Shown one piece after another: positions 45,559 to 54,600 of a DNA stretch of 64,000 nt. Where the stretch lies: the NCBI RefSeq assembly GCF_014534745.1, contig NZ_JACVVP010000037.1, forward strand, positions 1 through 64,000. Direction: 5' to 3'. Under the pieces are notes generated by a model. That model did not search any database and was not told the DNA's origin. It worked only from the letters and a program-made list of their open reading frames with translations. The position numbers and the translations under genes are program-made. Every line of letters begins with the position of its first letter. The first letter of the stretch is position 1. The DNA comes from Flammeovirga sp. EKP202. GTDB taxonomy: Bacteria > Bacteroidota > Bacteroidia > Cytophagales > Flammeovirgaceae.

Positions 45559-48357
45559 ATGAAAAAACAGCTTATTGCCCTATTATTATGGGCATGTTTT
45601 TGTGGTGTCGTATCCGCAAAAGAAATCCATGTTGCAAAAAATGGAAACAACAACAACTCCGGAACAGCTTCAAATCCTTATTTAACTATCCAAAAAGCAG
45701 CGAATGTAGCCGTTGCAGGTGACGTCATTGTGATTCACCAAGGTACTTATCGTGAGACTGTTGAGACCGTAAATAATGGTACATCAGGAAACCCAATTAC
45801 TTTTAAAGCAGCTCAGGGAGAGACCGTCGTCGTTTCTGCCGTGGAGGAAATCAACAGTTGGACTTTGACCAACAACAACATCTACAAAGCCAATGTAACA
45901 ATGCCGTTAGGGATAGAACACAATGCATTGTTTTATGATGGAAATATGATGGACATTGCCCGTTGGCCAAACAATGCGGACAATGATCCTTTTACTGTAG
46001 ATGCGAATTACATTACAGGGGGTTCGGCTTCTCATATCACGTATGCTGGTATTCCAAATTATGATTGGAGTGAAGGTTATATGTGGTATTTAGGGGGACA
46101 CTCTGGTGCCAGTTTTACTCGAAAAATCACCGCTTCATCTACTTCAAGAATTGATTTTGAAGGAGTAGATATTTCAAAGTGGCCTTTTGGAGTGCACAAT
46201 CCAACCGTTACAAGAAATGGTCACAAAGGGATCTTTTATTTGTTCAATAGTTTAGATGCTTTGGATATCCAAAGGGAGTACTATTATGATGCAACCAATA
46301 AGGTCATCTATTTCAAAGCACCGAACAATGCGAATCCTACTGCCGGTAAATGTGAATACAGAGCGCGTGAGTATACATTCAAAGTTTCGAAAAACTTTAT
46401 TGTTTTAGATGGTATTGAAACTTTTGGAGGTATTGTTTTGATCACAGGTAACAACAATGTGGTGAAAAACTCAACAATTCGCCATGGTATTCCAATCTTA
46501 GATGAGTTAGACAATACAGATGCTCAAATTGGTTCTGGATCTATAACTATAGAAGGAAGTAATACATTGATTGAGAAAAACTTGATTGAAAATGGTACCG
46601 CAAATGGTATTTCAATGCTGGCTGCTTGGAAAGGTTCTCAAAACACAACCATTAAAAATAACGTGGTGAGAAACTTCAATACATTAGGCATTCACGCCGA
46701 ACCAATTCGTTCTAATTGCCCTGGAACAGTGATCGAAAATAATACGGTTTATGGTGGTGGTCGAAGTGGTATTTATGTGAGTGGTTCCAATGCAACTGTA
46801 GCCTACAACGATGTGTATGATGTAATGAAGATGAACGCTGATGGAGGTGTTTTCTATACTGTAGGAAATGCAGATTATAAGAACTCAGTGATACATCATA
46901 ACTGGTTCCATAATTCTACTGCAGCTCCACATGCCGGCTATAAAGTGGCAGGTATATACCTTGATAATAACAGTAAAGGTTACCAAGTCTATAACAATGT
47001 AATTTATAATGTATCATGGACAGGTATTCAAATCAACTGGGACAACTGGGGCTTAGACTTTTTCAATAATTCTATTTATGATGCTTTGGAAGGTATGGGA
47101 CGTTGGGAAAATGGTTATACAATGGATGATGTGGTATTGATCAATAATTATGCAAGTACTGCACCGTGGTTTGGTACTGATATTCAACCACAAAACATCA
47201 TCAATGCCAATAATCCATTTACGAATGTAAGTACTATGAACTTTGAACCTAAGAGTGGATCTTATTTAGTAGATGCAGGAAAAGTAATTCCAGGTTTTAC
47301 AGATGGTTACGTGGGTAATGCTCCGGATATTGGTGCATACGAAAGAGGAGGAACGATGTGGGTGCCGGGTGCAGATTGGACACCTGCAGGAGACTTGCCT
47401 TCAACGAATAGCGTTAGTATTGCATCGGCTCCTCAAACGGTTGCCACTGGCGATAGCTTCAATGTTCAAGTCAGCTATCAGGCAACGGCACAATATGAAT
47501 TGGTAGTCTTGGTCAATGACCCATCAGGATTGTGGTTGACAAGTTCAAAACAAACTGTCAATGCAGGTACAGGAACTCAAACGCTTACGCTTACGCAGCC
47601 ATCAGCGTGGGCAGCAGGCAACAATTATAAACTGGGTGTTTCAATACGACCTGTTGGTGGAAATTTTGGATCTAACTTAGATTATGTTTCTACTACTTTT
47701 GATGTTACGGCAGGCTCGGTATTGTATTCTTTCCAAAACCAAGGAAGCTTTGATTATATAAGTTCAGCGAACCCCAATGTATTAGGAACGTCTTCTTCAG
47801 TGGGAGCTACAGAACTTTTTGAAATCATTGATAACGGAGATGGTACATTTTCTTTTAAAGGAAGTAATGGTTTGTACGTAAGTTCTGAGAATGGTAACAA
47901 GGAGCTGACGTGTATCAGAACTTCAATAGGAGCATGGGAAAAATTTGAAATGGTAGACTATGGAAATGATATTTACGCATTAAAAGGCAACAATGCTTTG
48001 TTTGTCAGAAATAATATGCTTTGTACAAGCACTGGAGCATCCAATTGGCAGCAATTCAAAATCACAGAAGGCACACCTTCTTCATCTAGGGTAAGAAACT
48101 TAGAAGACGAGGTAAGTGGAGCCATTGAATTTGTGGTCTATCCAAATCCTTCTTCGGGTATTTTCAATATCAGAAGTAGCCAAGATTTAGGAGAGGTGAG
48201 AGTCACGGTTTATAACACTTTAGGACAGTTGATCTATGACCAACTACTTTCATCTGATGAAAGTACTATTAATCTAAACAGTGTGGATAGTGGTATTTAC
48301 GTGATTAAAGTAACTTCTGAAAATTACACAAAATCACAACAGATTATGATCAAGTAA
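45559..48357 (+). CDS. Secreted right-handed beta-helix protein with beta-trefoil module and T9SS domain
   Basis: A 932-residue exported protein. The signal peptide is at 45559 (LIALLLWACFCGVVSA); the in-frame GTG at 45511 is not needed. Residues about 25-580 form a parallel beta-helix (AKNGNNNNSGTASNPYLTIQ, VIVIHQGTYRETVE, IEGSNTLIEKNLIENGTANG, VAYNDVYDVM). A beta-sandwich module (about 615-715) resembles the C-terminal module of the GH16 enzyme at 41743. A fascin-like beta-trefoil (about 722-845: LYSFQNQGSFDYISSA, GLYVSSENGN) follows, then a T9SS domain (VVYPNPSSGIFNIR). It is probably a carbohydrate-active enzyme (lyase or hydrolase), family not recognised. Confidence 0.7.
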   Translation: MKKQLIALLLWACFCGVVSAKEIHVAKNGNNNNSGTASNPYLTIQKAANVAVAGDVIVIHQGTYRETVETVNNGTSGNPITFKAAQGETVVVSAVEEINSWTLTNNNIYKANVTMPLGIEHNALFYDGNMMDIARWPNNADNDPFTVDANYITGGSASHITYAGIPNYDWSEGYMWYLGGHSGASFTRKITASSTSRIDFEGVDISKWPFGVHNPTVTRNGHKGIFYLFNSLDALDIQREYYYDATNKVIYFKAPNNANPTAGKCEYRAREYTFKVSKNFIVLDGIETFGGIVLITGNNNVVKNSTIRHGIPILDELDNTDAQIGSGSITIEGSNTLIEKNLIENGTANGISMLAAWKGSQNTTIKNNVVRNFNTLGIHAEPIRSNCPGTVIENNTVYGGGRSGIYVSGSNATVAYNDVYDVMKMNADGGVFYTVGNADYKNSVIHHNWFHNSTAAPHAGYKVAGIYLDNNSKGYQVYNNVIYNVSWTGIQINWDNWGLDFFNNSIYDALEGMGRWENGYTMDDVVLINNYASTAPWFGTDIQPQNIINANNPFTNVSTMNFEPKSGSYLVDAGKVIPGFTDGYVGNAPDIGAYERGGTMWVPGADWTPAGDLPSTNSVSIASAPQTVATGDSFNVQVSYQATAQYELVVLVNDPSGLWLTSSKQTVNAGTGTQTLTLTQPSAWAAGNNYKLGVSIRPVGGNFGSNLDYVSTTFDVTAGSVLYSFQNQGSFDYISSANPNVLGTSSSVGATELFEIIDNGDGTFSFKGSNGLYVSSENGNKELTCIRTSIGAWEKFEMVDYGNDIYALKGNNALFVRNNMLCTSTGASNWQQFKITEGTPSSSRVRNLEDEVSGAIEFVVYPNPSSGIFNIRSSQDLGEVRVTVYNTLGQLIYDQLLSSDESTINLNSVDSGIYVIKVTSENYTKSQQIMIK

Positions 48358-48406
48358 TCTTTAGAAATACATATTGACAAGCTATAAGCTATAATAATAT
48401 GGAAAT

Positions 48407-48447
48407 ACCCTGAAGGAGCGTTAGTGTTCTTTCGGGGTGTTTTTTTA
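48407..48447 (+). terminator. Terminator of the beta-helix gene
   Basis: The arms ACCCTGAA and TTCGGGGT (one G-T pair) are followed by TTTTTTTT, about 50 bases after the stop. Confidence 0.7.
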
Positions 48448-48485
48448 CTTCTTTAATCAACTTATGATGAGTTGATACTTTATTC

Positions 48486-48864
48486 CACTGTAAAGTTAAT
48501 TATAGCAATTCCTTTTATGAAGAATGTAATGTATTATGGTTCGCGAGGTCGTTGCAATGCAACGACCCTACAGTACTGCATTTTAGAAGATTATTACAAA
48601 ACCTTTGTCTTTTGATTTGTAATCAGGTAATCATTTAGTAGTAACTCCCCCGGCCTTGAAGGGAAAAGTGTTAAGAATTTCATGTATTGAGCTGTTAAAA
48701 ATGATTTTGCTGTTTGAGCAAAGCGAGTTTAAAATCATTTAGGCTCAAGGAATGGAATTTAGCTTTTGCGTTCAAAGCCTTGACTTTTTTGCTTCGTTTT
48801 TGTGTTAAGACAAAAATGAAGTAGAAGGAAGCTTGAAAGTAGACCTTATAAAATTTAGTGTAAC
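48486..48864. repeat. Copy R11 of the modular repeat (M1-M2-M3)
   Basis: Left end decayed (CACTGTAAAGTTAATTATAG), then M1, M2 (palindrome 48547-48567, GGTCGTTGCA/TGCAACGACC), the complete M3 and a short terminal block. This is the same arrangement as R12 in the opposite orientation. It fills the gap between the plus-strand and minus-strand parts of the locus. Confidence 0.85.
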
Positions 48865-48896
48865 TATGAATTGAAATCAGATACCCCTAAAACCAC

Positions 48897-48933
48897 AAAA
48901 AAAGCAGAAGACATCAAATCCTCTGCTTTTTTA
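48897..48933 (-). terminator. Terminator of the GH117 gene (bidirectional)
   Basis: The arms AAAAGCAGA and TCTGCTTTT are flanked by A- and T-runs, about 65 bases after the GH117 stop; on the minus strand it is followed by TTTTTTTG. Confidence 0.7.
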
Positions 48934-48997
48934 AAGATTACCTGTTTTATTTTTAAGTTATAAGCGTCACATGCATCTGTTGACTATTCAAATTATA

Positions 48998-50284
48998 TTA
49001 TTTTGAAGCTTTCAATATTGCCTCATTTTCTCTGGCAATACGTGCTTTTTGTTTCTTATTCAGACCTTTAGAGAAGTACACACTTGGCTTAAAGTAATTG
49101 TGTGTTTTCTTCATATCAGGATCGTTGACATCTAAGCTTAAATCACAATCAAAACGGGCGATAATTGCGTGGTTTTCTTTCCAAGTTGTAACATTGGTAA
49201 AGTGTGAAATACCCCATGAAATACCTCGGCCATTTCCGTTGCTATCAAAAGCATCTGGAACGTATGGACCTGCTGCTGTTGGCATTAATGATACAATCGA
49301 AGCAATGTCAAAGTTGACACCATCTTCAGCATATTGAATCGTATAATGCTCACTGCCGTCTCTGATCACTAACGCAGCCATACCTTCTTTGAAAGGGAAC
49401 AAAGTAGTTTCATGCCCCGATGTAATGACAGGGTTCAAAGGGTGCTTTTTAAACGGTCCCAATGGATTGTCAGCGATGGCTAAACCTTGCATACGTACTA
49501 AGTTGGGATCACCATCAAAGTCTGATTTATAGTACAAGTAGATTTTACCTTTGTAGACCAATGGGTAAGGATCATGGATAGAATATTGATCCCACTCACC
49601 TTCTTTACCGTTTGGAATTACAATTTTGTTGGCAGGAGTCCAAGGACCGTCAGGTGAATCTGCATAAGAGACCGCTACAGGACAGTCATCTCCACGCTTA
49701 CCACTTGCTTGCATAAACCCTTGGTAGTATAAATAGTATTTTCCTTTCCATTTTAAGATATCTGTAGTGGTTACAGATCTCCAACCCACATTTGGTTTTG
49801 GAGGACGAGGCACTGCTACACCTTGCTCTTCCCAAGTGAAACCGTCTTTACTTGTAGCGTACCAAATCTCAGACAAATCCCAGTCTCTCGAAGGAATGGT
49901 ATCGTTGCATAAATCCGGTCCTTGTGGTGGAGTAGGAGTGTCTCTTTTTGTATACCAAACATAGTATTGACCATTTTCAAAGATCACTTTCGAAGGGTCT
50001 CTTCTTGATATTGTACCGTCATGATCATTGTAGTCAAAACCTTTTAATTCAGTGAATTTGAATTGAGAATACAGCTCATTATCCTCCGGACGGCCCGCAG
50101 GGTAAGAGTAGTTTCTTTCCATGGCTCTACTCAACTGTCTGTCTGTAGGCTTTTCTTTTGGAAGGATAAAAGGGAAAGCTGTATCGTTTTTGATTTCCTT
50201 ATTATCAAATGTTGGTTGGCAAGCACTACCTCCTACAATCATTAGTAATAGTAAGTAGTGGATTATAGTTTTGTTTGTTTTCAT
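48998..50284 (-). CDS. GH117 alpha-1,3-(3,6-anhydro)-L-galactosidase, lipoprotein
   Basis: A 428-residue protein starting at 50284, with a leader ending LLLLMIVGGSACQ (lipobox, Cys22). The five-bladed propeller of GH117 is evident: RRDPSKVIFENGQYYVWYTK (Asp96, near the known catalytic Asp of Zg4663), WDLSEIWYATSKDGFTWEEQ, GWRSVTTTDILKWKGKYYLY, then IHDPYPLVYKGK and GHETTLFPF (Asp and Glu at the expected places). GH117 enzymes release 3,6-anhydro-L-galactose from the non-reducing ends of neoagaro-oligosaccharides. This gene is the strongest evidence that the locus targets agar or porphyran. Confidence 0.85.
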   Translation of the reverse strand: MKTNKTIIHYLLLLMIVGGSACQPTFDNKEIKNDTAFPFILPKEKPTDRQLSRAMERNYSYPAGRPEDNELYSQFKFTELKGFDYNDHDGTISRRDPSKVIFENGQYYVWYTKRDTPTPPQGPDLCNDTIPSRDWDLSEIWYATSKDGFTWEEQGVAVPRPPKPNVGWRSVTTTDILKWKGKYYLYYQGFMQASGKRGDDCPVAVSYADSPDGPWTPANKIVIPNGKEGEWDQYSIHDPYPLVYKGKIYLYYKSDFDGDPNLVRMQGLAIADNPLGPFKKHPLNPVITSGHETTLFPFKEGMAALVIRDGSEHYTIQYAEDGVNFDIASIVSLMPTAAGPYVPDAFDSNGNGRGISWGISHFTNVTTWKENHAIIARFDCDLSLDVNDPDMKKTHNYFKPSVYFSKGLNKKQKARIARENEAILKASK

Positions 50285-50414
50285 TTCAATAAGTTGCGAT
50301 TTATTTGTTGATAGATTGAAGTGTGAAGAATGACAAGTGAAGTAGTTTTTATGTAATGCAAACGACAATTTTACCTTCACCCGCCATTCATCACTCTTTC
50401 TTATTATTAATTAG

Positions 50415-50849
50415 TACATTGTAAACTAAATTTTCATCAACTTTCAATCAGCCTTTCTGCCAGCATTTATAGGATCAACGTTCAAACTTCCTTCTTCTTC
50501 ATTTTTGTCTTGAAACAAAAACGAAGCAAAAAATTCAAGGCTTAGAAGTCAAAAGCTAAATTCCATTTCTCTCGCCTAAATGATTTTAAACTCGCTGCGC
50601 TCAAACAACAAAATCATTTTTAACGGCTCAATACATGGAATTCTGAACGCTTTTCCCTTCAAGGCCGAGGGAGATACTACTAAATGATGGTCTGATTACA
50701 TGTTAAAAGACAAAGGTTTTATAATAATTTTCTAAAATGCAGTTCTGTAGGGACGTTGCATTGCAACGTCCTCGCGAACCACAATACACTACCATTAATC
50801 CTTCATAAAAGGAGTAATATTAATTAACGAAAATTTAGTTTACAGTGTA
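50415..50849. repeat. Complete copy R12 of the modular repeat (435 bp)
   Basis: Ends TACATTGTAAACTAAATT at the left and TTTAGTTTACAGTGTA at the right. From left to right: terminal block, M3 reversed, M2 reversed (palindrome 50751-50771, GGACGTTGCA/TGCAACGTCC) and M1 reversed. Its right end stops 1 base before the stop codon of the beta-helix gene at 50851. This is the same layout as R11, inverted. It has M2/M1 where R1 and R7 have M4. Confidence 0.85.
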
Positions 50850-50850
50850 A

Positions 50851-52902
50851 TTAGTTTTCAAGAGGTTTGTCGTTTTCCTTCATGACTTTAGACCAGTCTC
50901 TGATCTTTGCATTAGGAACAACGGCACCAATGATATTTCCTTTAATTGGATTGCCGAAGAAATCCGTTTTTACTTCAAGACCACCGAAGTAGATTCCCTT
51001 TTCAGTTTTGTCTGATTTCAGTTTTTCGATTTTCTCACCAGCAGAAATTAATGCCGTGTTTTTAGGCACAAAGTCTGCAGCGTCAGAACCTTTTTCATTT
51101 ACAAAGTCAGGGTTGCCTCCTAAGGCTTTCTCATCCCAGTAGCCTTTTGGTAATGCATTCTCAACTTTAGTGTATTTATCTTTTCCTTTTTCATTATAAA
51201 GTTGATAAATATTATTACGCATATTGAGTTCAACCTTAGCCAATTCTTCCGCATTCATTGGTCTGATATTGGCCGCTACAGAACCATCAAAACCTTTTTC
51301 TGGCTTTGCATTTGGTTTTGGAGCTTTTGAGATTTTAAAATCAAAAGCAGCATCATAATCAGCACCATCTTTCCAACGGTGCATTGACCAGCTTGTTGTT
51401 GTTTTATCGTCTATCCAGAAGATGTTATTCATCATTACCAAACCTTCATTTGAAGTCGAGATATTGAATACATTAGGATTCTTATAAGGTGCGTTACCAG
51501 CCTTTGTATTGATGATGGTGTTGTTGTAAATGTAAGTTTGGTAAGGACCTTCATATTGTTTTTTATGGTTATGACCATTAACCGTTACAATACAGCCAGG
51601 CGTACCTACTTTTCCCCAGAATGCTTGAGCAGGGTCTTTCATATTTCTCCATCCATCATTTACACTGATATTATAGCGGTAAGAACAGTTGTAGTTTAGA
51701 CCTAAAATCTCAATAAAACCACCCGCATTATATCGGCTTAAGTTGTTTTGTAACACTACATTTTTACAGTTGAAATCAATATGAGCACCACAGCAATCGG
51801 CAATACCTTGTGCACCTTCGAAGACATTGTACTCAAACAAGAAATTCTGAAGACCCCAAGTCCACATACCACTACCACGACCCCACTTACGCTTGTCGTT
51901 TCTGTTGCCTGATTCAGTAATTCTGCTGTATTTCAAGTGGCTATTATTACATCTGTTGAATTGCATACCCGGACCACCTGATTGGTAAACCGTACAGTAT
52001 TCAATATGTACATTGTTCACATTTCTAGGAGCAGAACCGTCTATTTTACCGCTACCTTTAAAACGGATACCCATCTGACTGACGTTTTCTACCGTCACAT
52101 GCTTTACAGTGACATTATTAATGCCTTTTCCTTTTTTCAAGACTTGACCGAATACACCCCAGCCCCAGCCAGCGCCATCGTTCATGTTCCATTGACGGCA
52201 AGCACGAGAAGTTTCAGCACTGTTCAATAAGAAAACATCATAGATATCTACATTGTAAATCACAAAGTCCTCCATTAAACTATGCTTGTGCGTTTCATCA
52301 GATTGAATACGGATTCCATAACGTTGATCTTTGAATTTATCTTGAGGACGCTTCATCAATTTATCATTACTAGGGCCACCGTTTCCAGTCATTTTTAAGT
52401 CCGTAACGATTACGTTTGAAGTGTTTTGGATCATGACACCTGTAGGATAACCCTTAAAATCAATCGTCGCTTTTCCTTTTCCATAACTACCGATATGAAT
52501 TTTCTTTTGCGCTTTTGAACCTTTATTCAAGTTGATTAATTCAATAGTACCGAAGTGCGTTTGATTTCCTTTTAGTAAAACTTGATCACCAAAAGTCAAT
52601 TTCATTTCACCCAATTTTTTCAATGATTTAATCGCTTCTTTAGCCGATAAACCATCGTTCTTATCCTTACCATTTATTGCATCTACATAAATAGTTCTGT
52701 TGAATTTAAGGGAAGATTTATATTTAATTTTGTTGTTTGTCGTTGGTTTTTCAAAGACAAATCCATTCGGCGCTTCAGGCACATCCTCAATGATGGGCGC
52801 GTTGGCAGCATCTTTTAAAGCACTTTCCAATTGCACTTGGGCAAACAGCCCCAATGGCAAGAGATAAAGTAAAAGTGATAGTTGTAGGAAACGATTTTTC
52901 AT
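50851..52902 (-). CDS. Exported right-handed beta-helix protein, probable CAZyme (683 aa)
   Basis: Signal peptide MKNRFLQLSLLLYLLPLGLFAQ. The body is beta-helix sequence with the typical opening INGKDKNDGLSAKEAIKSLK and repeating strand blocks (IEYCTVYQSGGPGMQFNRCN, SHLKYSRITESGNRNDKRKW, ILGLNYNCSYRYNISVNDGW). No family is recognisable, but similar beta-helix proteins are lyases or glycosidases acting on polyuronates or sulfated galactans. It is the last gene of the operon GH3-sulfatase-sulfatase-beta-helix, 21 bases after the second sulfatase. It lacks a T9SS domain, unlike the larger beta-helix protein at 45559. Confidence 0.7.
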   Translation of the reverse strand: MKNRFLQLSLLLYLLPLGLFAQVQLESALKDAANAPIIEDVPEAPNGFVFEKPTTNNKIKYKSSLKFNRTIYVDAINGKDKNDGLSAKEAIKSLKKLGEMKLTFGDQVLLKGNQTHFGTIELINLNKGSKAQKKIHIGSYGKGKATIDFKGYPTGVMIQNTSNVIVTDLKMTGNGGPSNDKLMKRPQDKFKDQRYGIRIQSDETHKHSLMEDFVIYNVDIYDVFLLNSAETSRACRQWNMNDGAGWGWGVFGQVLKKGKGINNVTVKHVTVENVSQMGIRFKGSGKIDGSAPRNVNNVHIEYCTVYQSGGPGMQFNRCNNSHLKYSRITESGNRNDKRKWGRGSGMWTWGLQNFLFEYNVFEGAQGIADCCGAHIDFNCKNVVLQNNLSRYNAGGFIEILGLNYNCSYRYNISVNDGWRNMKDPAQAFWGKVGTPGCIVTVNGHNHKKQYEGPYQTYIYNNTIINTKAGNAPYKNPNVFNISTSNEGLVMMNNIFWIDDKTTTSWSMHRWKDGADYDAAFDFKISKAPKPNAKPEKGFDGSVAANIRPMNAEELAKVELNMRNNIYQLYNEKGKDKYTKVENALPKGYWDEKALGGNPDFVNEKGSDAADFVPKNTALISAGEKIEKLKSDKTEKGIYFGGLEVKTDFFGNPIKGNIIGAVVPNAKIRDWSKVMKENDKPLEN

Positions 52903-52923
52903 ATTTTTTGATATAAAGTTGAT

Positions 52924-54516
52924 TTATAATTGAGGAGCATCATGTTCAGTATCGAAGTTGTCGTACTTTGGAAGTATTTTCTCCAACATCTCTTTTTCTT
53001 TACGATGTGCTTCTGATACTTTGCTCCAGTCCGTGATCACTGGAAAACTGATAAGGTCTGAAGGGTTTTTGGAAACATCAAAGTATTTGCCATGCCCATC
53101 AATCAATACATTTTTCCCTCTGATCAATTGTTTATCTTTATGGTAAGAGTAGATCCACTCTCTATGTTCGTTTGTTTTTGTAGTCAAATAAGGTACTAAG
53201 CTCTTACCGTTGATTTCATAATCCTTTGGAATAGCAACACCAGCAATTTCAGCAACGGTAGGAAGGATATCTGAAATGTTGACTAAGATGTCTTGCTCTC
53301 CTTTTTTGGTGAAATTAAAACCAGGTGCATAAATTACTAAAGGAACGTGCACTCCTTTTTGAGACACAAAGCTCCCTTTACCGTATTTGCTTGTGCCATT
53401 ATCAGCACAAAAAATCAGAATAGTATTATTTTCCTCTCCCAATTCTTTCAGCTTATTCATGTATTGCCATACTTGATAGTCCAAGTAATTGATATGGTGG
53501 TGAATGCCACCTTCTGTTACAGTGTTGTGTGTATCATATACTCCTTTATCTCCTGTAACGTGAGGTTTAGTGCGAGTATATTTCCCATTTTCCCATTTGA
53601 TTTTTGGAGTTCCTGGCCATTTCTCTCTTGTTTTAGGATTAGTATCCCTACTGAAGAAGTTCCATCCATCATGACCCAAATGACTTGTATGGTAGATAAA
53701 GAAAGGCTTGTCTTCTTTCGTTTTTCTTTCCATAAACTCCATAATGTATTCCATTTCCACATCAGGACCATAGGTACTTAATCCGTACTCTTTTTTCGCT
53801 TCTTTTGTATTTGGCCACCACTCATATTTCTTAGAAGCCTCTGGGTGATTCATCAGTTGAACGTGTGGTTGCCAGTACCATCCGTCTTGTGCATAATATT
53901 TAACCTGTTGATCTGTATCCACATTGACCAATACACGTTTTCCATCCACCTTTTTTGGTTTGATTTTAAAGTCACTGTAAGGATATAAGTTCTTACGATC
54001 TCTTACTTCTCCTGGAGTAAAAACACCTTCATCAAAGCCAAATTGATCTGTTCCACTCATTTGTGTTTTACCAGCCCAATAGGTAGCATATCCACCTTCT
54101 TTTGCAATATGACCGATTGTTTTTGGAGAGCTCTTAAACAAAGGCCAAGTTACTTTTTTACCATTTGGATTAATCCAAGTACCTCTGTCTTTTAGATGCC
54201 ACCATTTATGAATATGAGCATAACGACCCGTCATCATCATGGCTCTACTTGGAGAACAAATCGTAGTGGCCCAGGCTGTTTTTACATAAACGCCTTCTTT
54301 GGCCAACTGATCAATTACAGGTGTAGAAGCTCTGAATTTTGTATCAGAAGTATTTCCTCCTTGAGGAGCAGGACTCCATTTTGTAGAGCCATAAATAGGC
54401 ATTTCTCTAGCACTAATATCATCGGCAAAAATTACAATGATATTGGGTTTCTTTTGAGCAAAAGTAGAGGTGCATAGGAGCATTCCTAGTAAAGAATGTA
54501 GTAATAGTAATTTCAT
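52924..54516 (-). CDS. Sulfatase, S1 family (FGly type)
   Basis: A 530-residue exported sulfatase (signal peptide MKLLLLHSLLGMLLCTSTFA). The site TICSPSRAMMMTG contains Cys87 (C-x-P-S-R), and DD is in IFADDIS. Later blocks ILIFCADNGTSKYGKGSFVS and YAPGFNFTKKGEQ fit the S1 fold. It is the third gene of the minus-strand operon, 84 bases after the upstream sulfatase and 21 bases before the beta-helix gene. It presumably desulfates the same glycan as the other sulfatases at a different position. Confidence 0.9.
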   Translation of the reverse strand: MKLLLLHSLLGMLLCTSTFAQKKPNIIVIFADDISAREMPIYGSTKWSPAPQGGNTSDTKFRASTPVIDQLAKEGVYVKTAWATTICSPSRAMMMTGRYAHIHKWWHLKDRGTWINPNGKKVTWPLFKSSPKTIGHIAKEGGYATYWAGKTQMSGTDQFGFDEGVFTPGEVRDRKNLYPYSDFKIKPKKVDGKRVLVNVDTDQQVKYYAQDGWYWQPHVQLMNHPEASKKYEWWPNTKEAKKEYGLSTYGPDVEMEYIMEFMERKTKEDKPFFIYHTSHLGHDGWNFFSRDTNPKTREKWPGTPKIKWENGKYTRTKPHVTGDKGVYDTHNTVTEGGIHHHINYLDYQVWQYMNKLKELGEENNTILIFCADNGTSKYGKGSFVSQKGVHVPLVIYAPGFNFTKKGEQDILVNISDILPTVAEIAGVAIPKDYEINGKSLVPYLTTKTNEHREWIYSYHKDKQLIRGKNVLIDGHGKYFDVSKNPSDLISFPVITDWSKVSEAHRKEKEMLEKILPKYDNFDTEHDAPQL

Positions 54517-54600
54517 CTTAATTCATACTTTTTTAAGTCGTCACGTCATTTGATATCCAAAAGTTAATGATGAATTGCTCTACAATAAGGAGATTTGCCC

